Assembly: GCF_022427145.1 (NCBI RefSeq)
Contig: NZ_JAKSXN010000024.1
Span: forward strand, 1 to 64,000
DNA: 64,000 bases
Source of the DNA: Paenibacillus timonensis
Lineage (GTDB): Bacteria; Bacillota; Bacilli; Paenibacillales; Paenibacillaceae
Direction of reading: 5' to 3'
A model generated the notes under the pieces. That model was not told the origin of the DNA. It did not search any database and was given only the letters and a program-made list of their open reading frames with translations. Below, piece by piece: positions 45,126 to 53,833 of this stretch. The stretch's first letter is position 1. The number at the start of each line of letters is the position of its first letter. The translations under genes were made by a program, and so were the position numbers.

Positions 45126-45725
45126 ATGGCACGTTACACTGGTCCTAAATTTAAACTCAGCCGCCGCCTTGGCATTTCCTTGAGCGGTACAGGCAAAGAT
45201 TTGAAGCGTCCGTTCCCTCCGGGGCAACACGGTCCTAACCAACGCAGAAAAGTAAGCAACTACGGCGCACAGCTGCTCGAGAAACAAAAATTGCGCCACA
45301 TGTACGGCTTGGGCGAGAAGCAATTCCGCACCTTGTTCGAGAAAGCGCAACATATGCCTGGTATCGCGGGCGAAACGTTCATGTTCCTGCTTGAAAGCCG
45401 TTTGGACAACCTCGTTTACCGTCTGGGCTTCGCGAACTCCCGCGCCGGCGCGCGTCAGCTCGTATCCCATGGCCACGTAACCGTGAACGGCAAGAAAGTG
45501 GACATCGCTTCTTACCGTGTGAACATTGGCGACGTGATCGGCCTTCGTGAAAGAAGCCGCGGCCTTTCCTCGGTGAAGGAAGCTCTGGAAAACCGCTCGC
45601 ATCTTCCAGCTTACCTGGAATTCAACGACACGGCTCTGGAAGGCAAATACATCCGTTTGCCAGAACGTTCCGAACTGTCGCAAGACATCGATGAGAAGCA
45701 AATCGTCGAATTCTACAACCGTTAA
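45126..45725 (+). CDS. rpsD: 30S ribosomal protein S4
   Basis: This 199-residue protein nucleates assembly of the small ribosomal subunit and controls its own synthesis. [21 protein letters not shown] and the S4 RNA-binding domain [39 protein letters not shown] segment are present. AAAGGAG lies 11 bases before the ATG. The gene is monocistronic, with a promoter, long leader and terminator. Confidence 0.97.
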   Translation: MARYTGPKFKLSRRLGISLSGTGKDLKRPFPPGQHGPNQRRKVSNYGAQLLEKQKLRHMYGLGEKQFRTLFEKAQHMPGIAGETFMFLLESRLDNLVYRLGFANSRAGARQLVSHGHVTVNGKKVDIASYRVNIGDVIGLRERSRGLSSVKEALENRSHLPAYLEFNDTALEGKYIRLPERSELSQDIDEKQIVEFYNR

Positions 45726-45734
45726 GATTTGCAA

Positions 45735-45777
45735 GCCAAACCGGCCAAGTCGTTATCGACTTTGGCCGGTTTTTTTT
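45735..45777 (+). terminator. Terminator of rpsD
   Basis: AAACCGGCCAA and TTGGCCGGTTT form a stem with an inner TCG/CGA pair and end in TTTTTTT, 10 bases after rpsD. Confidence 0.93.
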
Positions 45778-45784
45778 GTGTGAA

Positions 45785-45830
45785 TAAAGAGAACCCCGAA
45801 CCATGATCGAAGGTTCGGGGTTCTTTCATA
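45785..45830 (-). terminator. Terminator of tyrS
   Basis: On the minus strand AAGAACCCCGAACC-TTCGATCAT-GGTTCGGGGTTCTCTTT lies directly after the tyrS stop. Confidence 0.88.
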
Positions 45831-47084
45831 TTACTTGACTTGCAGTTTGGCGAACTTACGTTTCCCGACTTGGATGATCTCTCCGCCCGCCAGCTCCACT
45901 TCGGCATTCGGATCGCTGATCTTCTCTTCATTCAGCTTGACCGCGCCCTGCTGGATGCTGCGTTTGGCTTCCCCGTTGGAGGCTGCAAAATCGATCAGCG
46001 TCAGCAGTTTGATCAGGCGGATTTTCCCGTTCTCCAGCTCGGCGGCAGGAATCTCCTTCTCCTCGATATCCTCCGGCAGCGCCCGCTGCTGGAACACGGT
46101 CACGAAATGCTCCTGGGCTGCATCGGCCGCTTCTTGGCCGTGGTACATCCGTACCAGCGTGTGGGCGAGTCTCATCTTGGCATCGCGCGGATGGACAACC
46201 CCCGATTTGAGACCCTCGGTAAGGGCGGTTAATTCTTCCAGGGACAGGTCCGTCACGAGCTCATAGTATTTCGCCATCAGCTCGTCCGGTACGGACATCG
46301 CTTTGCCGTAAATTTCGTTTGGCGCCTCATCGATGCCGATGTAGTTGCCTAGGCTCTTGCTCATCTTCTGCACGCCGTCCAGACCTTCGATGATCGGCGT
46401 CATGATCGCGACCTGCGTGTCTTTGCCGTATTCTTTTTGCAGCGTCCGGCCCATGAGCAGGTTAAACTTCTGGTCCGTCCCCCCAAGCTCGATGTCGCTC
46501 TCCAGCGCCACCGAATCCATGCCTTGCATCAGCGGGTAGAAAAACTCATGGATGCTGATCGGCTGCCCGGTCGTGTACCGCTTCGTAAAATCGTCGCGTT
46601 CGAGCATGCGGGCTACGGTGACCTTGGCGGAGAGCTTCACGACGTCGGCGAACGTCATCGGAGCCAGCCATTCGGAGTTGAAATTGACCTGGGTTTTGGC
46701 CGGGTCCAAAATTTTGAAAATTTGCTGGCGGTACGTTTCCGCGTTCCGTTGTACGTCTTCTTCGGTTAACTGCTTGCGGGTTTCCGATTTCCCGGTCGGG
46801 TCGCCGATCCGCCCCGTGAAGTCGCCGATAATCAGCTGCACCTGGTGCCCCAGCTCCTGAAACTGGCGAAGCTTCTGCATGACTACCGTATGGCCGACGT
46901 GAATGTCCGGCGCGGAAGGGTCCAGCCCCAGCTTGACCTTCAGCGGTTTACCGGTCACGACCGACTTGATCACTTTCTGCTTGAGTTCGTCCTCCGGCAC
47001 GATTTCCACCACGCCGCGGGAGATCACCTGTAGCTGGCGTTCCACTTCGGCCTGCTGTGCTGCGTTTAATTCTTCCCACTTCAT
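45831..47084 (-). CDS. tyrS: Tyrosyl-tRNA synthetase
   Basis: This 417-residue class I synthetase charges tRNA-Tyr. The HIGH-like motif is in [20 protein letters not shown], the KMSKS motif is in [13 protein letters not shown], and a C-terminal S4-like RNA-binding domain ends the protein. GGAGG lies nine bases before the ATG. A complete T-box leader stands upstream, so expression should rise when uncharged tRNA-Tyr accumulates. Confidence 0.97.
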   Translation of the reverse strand: MKWEELNAAQQAEVERQLQVISRGVVEIVPEDELKQKVIKSVVTGKPLKVKLGLDPSAPDIHVGHTVVMQKLRQFQELGHQVQLIIGDFTGRIGDPTGKSETRKQLTEEDVQRNAETYRQQIFKILDPAKTQVNFNSEWLAPMTFADVVKLSAKVTVARMLERDDFTKRYTTGQPISIHEFFYPLMQGMDSVALESDIELGGTDQKFNLLMGRTLQKEYGKDTQVAIMTPIIEGLDGVQKMSKSLGNYIGIDEAPNEIYGKAMSVPDELMAKYYELVTDLSLEELTALTEGLKSGVVHPRDAKMRLAHTLVRMYHGQEAADAAQEHFVTVFQQRALPEDIEEKEIPAAELENGKIRLIKLLTLIDFAASNGEAKRSIQQGAVKLNEEKISDPNAEVELAGGEIIQVGKRKFAKLQVK

Positions 47085-47132
47085 TGCTCTTACCTCCGTC
47101 TAAATTGTTGATTCACCTATGAAAATGAACGC

Positions 47133-47440
47133 AAAAAAGCTCCTTCCCATCCCAAGGGACGAGAAGGAGCGCTCGCGTTACCACCCTAATTAAAACCGGT
47201 TCCGGATTCGCGGCGAAGTTGCCGAAAGGACCGTTCACGGTTTTCACTTCATTCACATAACGGGATAACCCGGTACCGGACTACTGGCGCTTCGGGATGT
47301 TCCCGCGCGTTCCCCCGGACGGCTCCAGACGGTATTTCAAAAGGGATCCGCCCATTCGGTTCGCAGCAACCACCGATTCTCTGAGCAGCGGGATTCCGCC
47401 TTCTACTGAGTCTTTCCAAGCCTTTTGTCGATATGCGATT
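47133..47440 (-). promoter_or_regulatory. T-box riboswitch of tyrS (tyrosine specific)
   Basis: The leader has the conserved T-box element AGGGTGGTAACGCG (minus strand 47188-47175), which pairs with the tRNA acceptor end. The terminator stem GCTCCTT...GAAGGAGC with a T run follows at 47133-47172. A Tyr specifier TAC in GAAATACCGTC (minus strand, codon at 47334-47332) fits tyrS. The exact stem I structure was not modelled. Confidence 0.92.
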
Positions 47441-47446
47441 TAAAAT

Positions 47447-47478
47447 AATATATAACATAGATGCATTCGCGAAGTCAA
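47447..47478 (-). promoter_or_regulatory. Predicted promoter of tyrS
   Basis: On the minus strand TTGACT (47478-47473) and, 17-18 bases later, TTATATA (47455-47449) lie just upstream of the T-box leader. Confidence 0.55.
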
Positions 47479-47560
47479 ACCTACGAAAGCTAGGTCATAA
47501 GCACGAAGAGGGCTCCAAAACGCGCCAAAATACGCTGAAAAAACATCCAAATCCCCTTTT

Positions 47561-47572
47561 TTATGCTATAAT
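47561..47572 (+). promoter_or_regulatory. Predicted extended -10 promoter of the class A PBP gene
   Basis: TTATGCTATAAT contains TGC plus TATAAT (47567-47572), 28 bases before the PBP ATG. No good -35 box is visible. Confidence 0.5.
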
Positions 47573-47599
47573 GTTGCTGTTTATAAAGGAGGATCATGC

Positions 47600-50500
47600 A
47601 TGGATCATGAGAACGACAAAAACTCCGGCAAACTGCGGCGCAATAACCGGAGCGATAAACCCGCTAAACCCGCCCGGAAGCGCTCAAAGGGCCGGATGGC
47701 CTGGGCGATTGTGGGTTGGCTCGTTCTGTTTGGATTAGCCGGCGCTCTGTTTGCCGGGGGGGCCGTATTCGGATACGTATCCTCCATCGTCAAGGACGAT
47801 CCAGTACGGTCGCGTGCCGACATTGAAGCGAAAATCAACCATAATGAAATGACGGGCTTTGCCTATTTCCGGGACGGTCAGCCGATTGGCCAGCTCCGCT
47901 CGGAAGAGGATCGCCGCCCCGTCACTTACAAGGAGATCCCGCAAACCGTGCTGGATGCGGTGATCGCCATCGAGGACAATCATTTCGAGGAACACATCGG
48001 CATCGACTTCATAGGGACGCTGCGGGCGGTCAAGCAGCGCCTGCTTCATGAGGATGTGCAGACCGGCGGCAGTACGCTGACGCAGCAGCTGGCTCGGCGC
48101 GTGTTCCTGAACCTGGATAAGACCGAAGACCGCAAGGTCAAGGAGATGCTGCTGGCGCTTCGGCTGGAGCGTTTTTTATCGAAGGAAGAAATCATTACGG
48201 CTTATCTGAATAAAGTGCCTTTCGGCAACGGTTCGAACGGGTATCAAGTCTACGGCATTAAGGCCGCGGCCAAGGGCCTCTTCAACGTCAGCAACCTGGC
48301 GGATTTGAATATCGCCCAAGCGGCTTATCTGGCCGGTTTGCCGCAGCTGCCTTCCACGTATTCCGCTTTTAACGGCAAAGGGGAATTCAACGAAGAAGCG
48401 TTCGGTCGGGCGGTGAAACGCCAGCAGCTGGTGCTGCAGCGCATGCTCGAGGAGAGCAAAATCACGCAGGCACAGTATGACGAAGCGGTAGCTTTTGACA
48501 TCAAGGGTTCGTTGGCTAAGCCAACGAAGAAGGCTTACGACACCTTCCCGTATCTGATGCTGGAAACAGAACGTCAGGGCGCGATCGTGGTCGCGATGCT
48601 GAACAATCCGGAGATGACCAAAGAGGAAGTCGCGGCGAACCCGCAAATCCTTGAGGAAGCCCGCCAGGAGCTGCTGACCGGGGGTTACCGGGTGTATACG
48701 ACCATCGATAAGAAGGTCTACAACTCCATGCACAAGGTGTCGGACAACGCCGACAATTTCTCGCCACCGAGCGAGAAGAAAGGCCTGGAGCAAGTCGCTT
48801 CGATGATGATTGACAACAAGACCGGCGCGATCCTCGGGATGATCGAAGGCCGCGACTTCTACACCGAGCAAATGAACTATGCGACGCAAATGAAACGGCA
48901 GCCGGGCTCGACGATGAAGCCGATCGCCGCTTATTTGCCGGCCCTCGAAGCCGGACTCGTTCAGCCGGCCAGCATCATCGATGATTCGCCGATCATCCTG
49001 AAGGACTACCAGAAGGGCTTCCACATCCCGGTGAACTCCAGCGGCGGTTATAAAGGCCTTGTAACGGCGCGGACCGCGCTGAACGAATCGCGGAACATTC
49101 CGGCGCTCCGGGTGTTCAACAACATCGTTGGCATCGACAAAGCCTGGGACTTTGCCAAGAAGCTGGGGATCACGACGTTGGAGGATGAGGACTATAGCGC
49201 GCAAACCGGCGTGCTCGGCGGCCTGAAATATGGCGTTACCGTCGAGGAACTGACCAATGCGTACAGTGCCATCGCCAACGGCGGGAAATTCACCGATGCT
49301 TACATGATCGAGAAAATCGCCGACGCCAAAGGGAATATCGTCTACAAGCATGAAGTCGAGCCGCAGCAGGTATTTTCCGAGCAAACGGCTTACCTGATGA
49401 CCGATATGCTGCGCACCGTCATTAAGGACGGCACCGGCAAATCGATCAAAAGCGATTTCAAGAACTATGGCAAAATCCCGGTCGTCGGGAAAACCGGAAC
49501 CACGCAGAACTACGCCGACGTCTGGTTCATGGGCTACTCGCCGGACGTTACGCTGGGCGTATGGATCGGGTACCGCGAGCCGGTGAACACGCTGTCGGAA
49601 GCCGGTAAATCGCGGGCGCGCAAAATTTGGGCGCTCGTCATGAACGAAGTGACTGAAAACGAACCCGATTTGTTCGCAACCGAGGCGTTTACCAAACCGG
49701 ACGGCATCGTGACGAAGACGGTGTCCGGTTACAGCGGCAAGCTGCCGACTCAATTAACGCAGCAGGCCGGCAAGCTGGTTACGGATATTTTCAACGCCAA
49801 GTATGTGCCGACGGAGCCGGACGACGTGCTGATCCGGGCCAAATACGTGACGTATGAAGGCATCAACTATGTACCGCTGGAAACGACGCCTTCCGATATG
49901 CTGCGCGAGAAGGTCGTGGTGAAACGCGAGACGCCGATCGAAGTGCTCAAGGAACAGCTGGAGCAGGCGTTCGCAGGCATGTCCGGCGGCCACAAACCTC
50001 TGAGCTTCTACCTGCCGAAGGATGCCGGCGAAGACGCGCCTTACAAGCCAGATCCGCGGGTTGACGACGGCCAAGCGCCGGCACCTCCGGCGAATGTCGC
50101 CTTGTCTGGCGGCGGCGGAGCGGCCACGATCACGTTTAGCGAAAATACGGAGAAAGACGTCGTTGGTTACCGGTTGTACCGCGCGGATGACGGCGTGACG
50201 TTCCAGTACACCGGGAAAGCGACGTTGGTCGGAGATCCGGCCGCGATTACGGACGGCGGCTCGGCCGGCTTCACCACCGCGTACTACGTCACGGCGGTCG
50301 ACGTGGCCGGCAAGGAATCGGCGCCGAGCGAGATCGTTAGCGCCTTTGGCGGCGGCGTGTTCCCGGACGGCGGCTCGACGCCGGATACGAACGGTGAGAC
50401 GCCGGGCGGCAGCAACGACGGCACGATCGGCGACAACAGCGACGGCGGTCCGCTCCCCGCTTCGCCTGCCAACGTGAGCGTCAAGAAGGACGACCGCGGG

Positions 50501-50719
50501 TTCACCGTTAGCTGGGACGCGAACGGTGCGCTCGACCTCGTGTCAAGCTACAACGTCTACGTGTCCGATGCCCAAGGCGGCTCGTACACGAAGGTGGGTT
50601 CCACCTCGGACCCGCATTTCTCGTTCAAAACCGATTCCAGCTCCGTCTGGATCCAGGTCACCGCCGTCAACGTGCTGGGCGAATCCCCGCCGTCGGCACC
50701 GGTGCAGTATAGTAAGTAA
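47600..50719 (+). CDS. Class A penicillin-binding protein (PBP1A type) with two FN3 domains
   Basis: This 1039-residue protein both polymerises and cross-links peptidoglycan. A short basic cytoplasmic tail and one membrane segment (about 33-55) precede the GT51 domain with AIEDNHFEEHIGID and TGGSTLTQQLARRV. The transpeptidase domain has STMK at Ser437, SRN near 500, and KTGTTQ at Lys631. Two fibronectin type III modules (about 830-920 and 950-1039), joined by a Gly/Ser/Asp-rich linker, extend the C-terminus. AAAGGAGG precedes the ATG. PBPs of this length with FN3 modules occur in Bacillales. Confidence 0.95.
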   Translation: MDHENDKNSGKLRRNNRSDKPAKPARKRSKGRMAWAIVGWLVLFGLAGALFAGGAVFGYVSSIVKDDPVRSRADIEAKINHNEMTGFAYFRDGQPIGQLRSEEDRRPVTYKEIPQTVLDAVIAIEDNHFEEHIGIDFIGTLRAVKQRLLHEDVQTGGSTLTQQLARRVFLNLDKTEDRKVKEMLLALRLERFLSKEEIITAYLNKVPFGNGSNGYQVYGIKAAAKGLFNVSNLADLNIAQAAYLAGLPQLPSTYSAFNGKGEFNEEAFGRAVKRQQLVLQRMLEESKITQAQYDEAVAFDIKGSLAKPTKKAYDTFPYLMLETERQGAIVVAMLNNPEMTKEEVAANPQILEEARQELLTGGYRVYTTIDKKVYNSMHKVSDNADNFSPPSEKKGLEQVASMMIDNKTGAILGMIEGRDFYTEQMNYATQMKRQPGSTMKPIAAYLPALEAGLVQPASIIDDSPIILKDYQKGFHIPVNSSGGYKGLVTARTALNESRNIPALRVFNNIVGIDKAWDFAKKLGITTLEDEDYSAQTGVLGGLKYGVTVEELTNAYSAIANGGKFTDAYMIEKIADAKGNIVYKHEVEPQQVFSEQTAYLMTDMLRTVIKDGTGKSIKSDFKNYGKIPVVGKTGTTQNYADVWFMGYSPDVTLGVWIGYREPVNTLSEAGKSRARKIWALVMNEVTENEPDLFATEAFTKPDGIVTKTVSGYSGKLPTQLTQQAGKLVTDIFNAKYVPTEPDDVLIRAKYVTYEGINYVPLETTPSDMLREKVVVKRETPIEVLKEQLEQAFAGMSGGHKPLSFYLPKDAGEDAPYKPDPRVDDGQAPAPPANVALSGGGGAATITFSENTEKDVVGYRLYRADDGVTFQYTGKATLVGDPAAITDGGSAGFTTAYYVTAVDVAGKESAPSEIVSAFGGGVFPDGGSTPDTNGETPGGSNDGTIGDNSDGGPLPASPANVSVKKDDRGFTVSWDANGALDLVSSYNVYVSDAQGGSYTKVGSTSDPHFSFKTDSSSVWIQVTAVNVLGESPPSAPVQYSK

Positions 50720-50722
50720 GCA

Positions 50723-50759
50723 GTAAAAAGCAGCAGGTGTGAACCTGCTGCTTTTTTAC
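50723..50759 (+). terminator. Terminator of the PBP gene
   Basis: AAAAAGCAGCAGGT-GTGA-ACCTGCTGCTTTTTT is a perfect stem just after the stop codon. Confidence 0.93.
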
Positions 50760-50787
50760 ACTTTGGTTTTCCCTCCCCTACTCCACC

Positions 50788-51021
50788 ATCTGCTAGTTTC
50801 GTGTCACTTCTATCTGCTAGAACAGTTGATCAGCTAGCATCTATCTGATTTTTCGAATAGAATCCGCATCGCCCCCCCGTTTGGAGGAAATATGATCGAT
50901 TTTTCATATAAAATCTCGAGGTTGGCGCTCCAAAGGGACAATTATGTATGAAATTTCATATATATTGAGAGAAATCCGCCTGAATCCAGCGTATATGTTC
51001 GATTTTTCGAATATAATTCCG
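50788..51021. repeat. Intergenic palindrome-rich repeat cluster, family C
   Basis: The 415 bases between the PBP gene and acsA hold four related units with a core resembling ATATGNTCGATTTTTCGAATATAAT: 50842-50865, 50890-50917, 50943-50970 and 50991-51021. Each unit is partly self-complementary (TTCGAA or ATTTCATA cores). The motif ATCTGCTAG also occurs twice at 50788-50821. No coding frame is supported. The unit differs from families A and B. Confidence 0.65.
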
Positions 51022-51070
51022 ATTCGGCGACAGAGATCGCTCCCCCAAGGGGCAGGTTTTCCTCCTTCCT

Positions 51071-51116
51071 GCAAAAAAAAAGAGTCCCCTCAAGCCTTCG
51101 CTTGTGGTGACTCCCT
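51071..51116 (-). terminator. Terminator of acsA
   Basis: On the minus strand GAGTCACCACAAGC-GAAG-GCTTGAGGGGACTC is followed by a run of T, 18 bases after the acsA stop. Confidence 0.85.
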
Positions 51117-51134
51117 ATTATAGATCTAACGACC

Positions 51135-52859
51135 TCAGTCCTCGATCGTCGACAAATCGCCGGCCGGGAGGTTCAGCTCCCAGGCCTTGAGCACGCGGCG
51201 CATGATTTTGCCGGAGCGGGTCTTGGGCAGTTTGTCTTTGAACTCGATTTCGCGCGGGGCGGCGTGAGCGGACAGCCCTTCCTTGACGAACTTCGCGATC
51301 TCCGCCTTCAGCTCCTCGGACGGCGTAAAGCCTTCGCGCAGCGAGATGAACGCCTTGATGATCTCCCCGCGCACGGGATCCGGCTTGCCGATGACTCCGG
51401 CTTCCGCCACGGCCGGATGCTCGACGAGCTTGCTCTCGACCTCGAACGGGCCGATCCGTTCGCCGGAGGAATTGATCACGTCGTCGATCCGCCCCTGGAA
51501 CCAGAAATAGCCGTCCTCGTCCATGTAAGCCGTATCGCCGGAGATGTACCATCCCGGGATACGGAAATACTCCTCGTACTTCGGCGCGTTGTTCCAGATC
51601 AGCCGCATGACCGACGGCCACGGTGTGCGGATGGCCAGATTGCCCATCCGGTATGGCGGCAGCTCCTTGCCGTTCTCGTCGATGATTGCCGCCTCGATAC
51701 CCGGTACCGGCTTGCCCATCGAGCCCGGCTTGATCGGCATTGACGGATAGTTGCAGATCAGTTGCCCACCCGTTTCGGTCATCCACCAGGTGTCGTGGAT
51801 GCGGCGGTTATACACCTTCATCCCCCAGCGAACGACCTCGGGGTTGAGCGGCTCGCCGACCGACAACACATGGCGGAGCGACGACAGGTCATACTTCTGG
51901 ATGATGTCCTGCCCCGCTCCCATCAGCATGCGGAACGCCGTTGGCGCGCTGTACCAGACGGTCACCTGGTTCTTCTGGATCGTCTCATACCAGTCGGCCG
52001 GGCTGAAGCGTCCGCCGCGGACGACGTTGGTCACGCCGTGCAGCCACGGGGCAAAAATGCCGTAGGACGTGCCGGTCACCCATCCCGGGTCCGCCGTACA
52101 CCAATAGACGTCTCCTTCCTTCAGGTCCAGCACGACGTTGCCGGTATGATAATGCTGGATCATGGCGTTATGCACATGGTAAACGCCTTTCGGTTTGCCG
52201 GTCGAACCCGACGTATAATGCAAAATCAAGCCATCCTCGCGGTTCACCCACTCGATCTCGGCTTCAGGGGATGCGGCTTCCATCTCCGCCTTAAAATCGA
52301 CGATCCCGTCCCCGGCTGCCACTTCGTCACCTACGACGATGATCGTCCGTAGCGTCGGCAGCTCCTCGCGCTTCACCCGAGGCAGCAGCGCTGGCGTCGT
52401 GACCAGTGCAACCGCACCGCTGTCCTCCAGGCGATCCTTGACTGCCGTTTCCATGAACGCCTCGAACAGCGGCCCAACGACCGCACCGACCTTCAGCGTG
52501 CCCAGCACACTCACATAGAGCTCCGGCGTCCGCGGCATAAAGACGAAGACCCGATCGCCCTTCGTGATGCCGTACTTGCGCAGCACGTTGGCGAAACGGT
52601 TCGTCAGTCCCTGCATATCCTCGTACGTATACGACTCCTCCCGCGCAGGATCGCTGAAGCGGAGCGCCACCCGCTCGCCCTTGCCCGCATCGACGTGGCG
52701 ATCGATCGCCTCGTACGCCATGTTCACTTTGCCCGTGACGTACCAGGAGAACTGCTTCTCGACATCCTCCCATTGAAAATTCTTATACGCCTCCTCGTAG
52801 CTGCCCATGTTGGACGACGGAACGCCCGGTGAAATAACTTCCCCTTGCAGTTGACTCAT
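51135..52859 (-). CDS. acsA: Acetate-CoA ligase (acetyl-CoA synthetase)
   Basis: This 574-residue ANL-superfamily enzyme activates acetate to acetyl-AMP and then acetyl-CoA. The P-loop-like YTSGSTGKPKGVYH, the WWMTETGG segment, GDTAYMDEDGYFWFQGRIDDV and the C-terminal PKTRSGKIMRR, whose lysine is the usual regulatory acetylation site, are present. GGGAGG lies eight bases before the ATG at 52859. A longer frame to 52994 runs over the regulatory region and is not used. It is divergent from acuA-acuC as in Bacillus, so its activity is probably set by acetylation by AcuA and removal by AcuC. Confidence 0.96.
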   Translation of the reverse strand: MSQLQGEVISPGVPSSNMGSYEEAYKNFQWEDVEKQFSWYVTGKVNMAYEAIDRHVDAGKGERVALRFSDPAREESYTYEDMQGLTNRFANVLRKYGITKGDRVFVFMPRTPELYVSVLGTLKVGAVVGPLFEAFMETAVKDRLEDSGAVALVTTPALLPRVKREELPTLRTIIVVGDEVAAGDGIVDFKAEMEAASPEAEIEWVNREDGLILHYTSGSTGKPKGVYHVHNAMIQHYHTGNVVLDLKEGDVYWCTADPGWVTGTSYGIFAPWLHGVTNVVRGGRFSPADWYETIQKNQVTVWYSAPTAFRMLMGAGQDIIQKYDLSSLRHVLSVGEPLNPEVVRWGMKVYNRRIHDTWWMTETGGQLICNYPSMPIKPGSMGKPVPGIEAAIIDENGKELPPYRMGNLAIRTPWPSVMRLIWNNAPKYEEYFRIPGWYISGDTAYMDEDGYFWFQGRIDDVINSSGERIGPFEVESKLVEHPAVAEAGVIGKPDPVRGEIIKAFISLREGFTPSEELKAEIAKFVKEGLSAHAAPREIEFKDKLPKTRSGKIMRRVLKAWELNLPAGDLSTIED

Positions 52860-53173
52860 CGTTTCATCCTCCCTTAATCTTTGGAAATCTCCAAGCAATA
52901 GATCAAAGTTTATGAAAACGGATACATAGCAGCGTAAGTTGAGAGCTTCATTCAGCGTCATGGGTGAGGGCATCCGTTTTGATCGAAAAAGCAACGACAG
53001 AACTCAAGCGATTTGAGGCGGTATTTCGAGTACAACGATCACACGCACGGCCTGAAAATGTGAATAATTTATGTCGGAGAACATTATAGCACACGTTTTC
53101 GCGCACAGGCTACACTTTTCAAATTTTCATTTTTCTGTTATAAGTGAGGGGAACGAGCAAAGGAGGCGGTTCC
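52860..53173. promoter_or_regulatory. Divergent acsA / acuA regulatory region
   Basis: This 314-base gap holds the control signals of both transcripts. A CcpA operator-like site lies at 52913-52926. A TTATAA at about 53136-53141 may be the -10 of acuA, with TTTTCA 16 bases upstream. Nothing else stands out. Confidence 0.5.
52913..52926. promoter_or_regulatory. cre-like CcpA operator upstream of acsA
   Basis: TGAAAACGGATACA fits the cre consensus TGNAANCGNNNNCA at every defined position. It lies 54 bases before the acsA start. In Bacillus acsA is repressed by CcpA, and a ccpA gene lies 3 kb away here. Confidence 0.7.
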
Positions 53174-53806
53174 ATGGAACACCAAAAAACGTATATCCGC
53201 CACACCCTGCCCCATCAGAATCGTGAAATCGTTGTGGAAGGTCCCGTATCCCCTTCCCATCTCCAAACCTTAAAGATGCATCCCGATCTGGATGCGTTCC
53301 GCAAACCGGCTGATCAACACGCCGCACTGGTGGAAATCGCCGGTCTTCCGGAAGGTCGCATCATCCTGGCCCGCGAGGATTCGACCATCGTCGGGTATGT
53401 CACCTTTCATTATCCCGACGACATGGAACGATGGTCGCAAGGCCACATGCCCGATCTCATCGAGCTCGGAGCGGTCGAAGTTGCTGATGATTACCGTTCT
53501 CTCGGGCTCGGATCGAAGATGATCCGCACGGCGTTCGAGGACGGTCAGATGGAGAAATACATTGTTTTTACGACCGAATATTATTGGCATTGGGATTTGA
53601 AAAAGAGCGGTCTCTCCGTATGGGATTACCGCACCATGATGGAGCGGCTGATGAAGACAGTCGACATGGTCTGGTACGCCACCGATGACCCGGAAATTTG
53701 CTCCCATCCCGCCAACTGTCTGATGGTTCGCATCGGCAAGGAGGTCCCCTTGTCCTCCGAGGAGCAGTTTGACCGGATTCGTTTTCAGCAGCGATTTATG
53801 TACTGA
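53174..53806 (+). CDS. acuA: Acetyltransferase AcuA
   Basis: This 210-residue GNAT-family enzyme acetylates a lysine of acetyl-CoA synthetase and switches it off. IELGAVEVADDYRSLGLGSKMI contains the acetyl-CoA-binding Q/R-x-x-G-x-G/A type loop (RSLGLGSK). The ATG at 53174 has AAAGGAGG seven bases upstream. The ORF open to 53144 is longer but not used. acuC follows after 27 bases. The gene acuB, between them in Bacillus, is missing. Confidence 0.94.
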   Translation: MEHQKTYIRHTLPHQNREIVVEGPVSPSHLQTLKMHPDLDAFRKPADQHAALVEIAGLPEGRIILAREDSTIVGYVTFHYPDDMERWSQGHMPDLIELGAVEVADDYRSLGLGSKMIRTAFEDGQMEKYIVFTTEYYWHWDLKKSGLSVWDYRTMMERLMKTVDMVWYATDDPEICSHPANCLMVRIGKEVPLSSEEQFDRIRFQQRFMY

Positions 53807-53833
53807 CAGTATACAGGAAGGCGTGATGCATCC

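Noticed and set aside
48176-49753. 525-codon open frame on the minus strand opposite the PBP gene
   Set aside because: It is a shadow of the PBP coding strand. The composition (Arg, His, Asp-rich) is typical of reversed GC-rich codons.
52860-52994. Longer acsA start
   Set aside because: The extra residues cover the divergent regulatory region including the cre-like site, and the ATG at 52859 has a far better ribosome-binding site.
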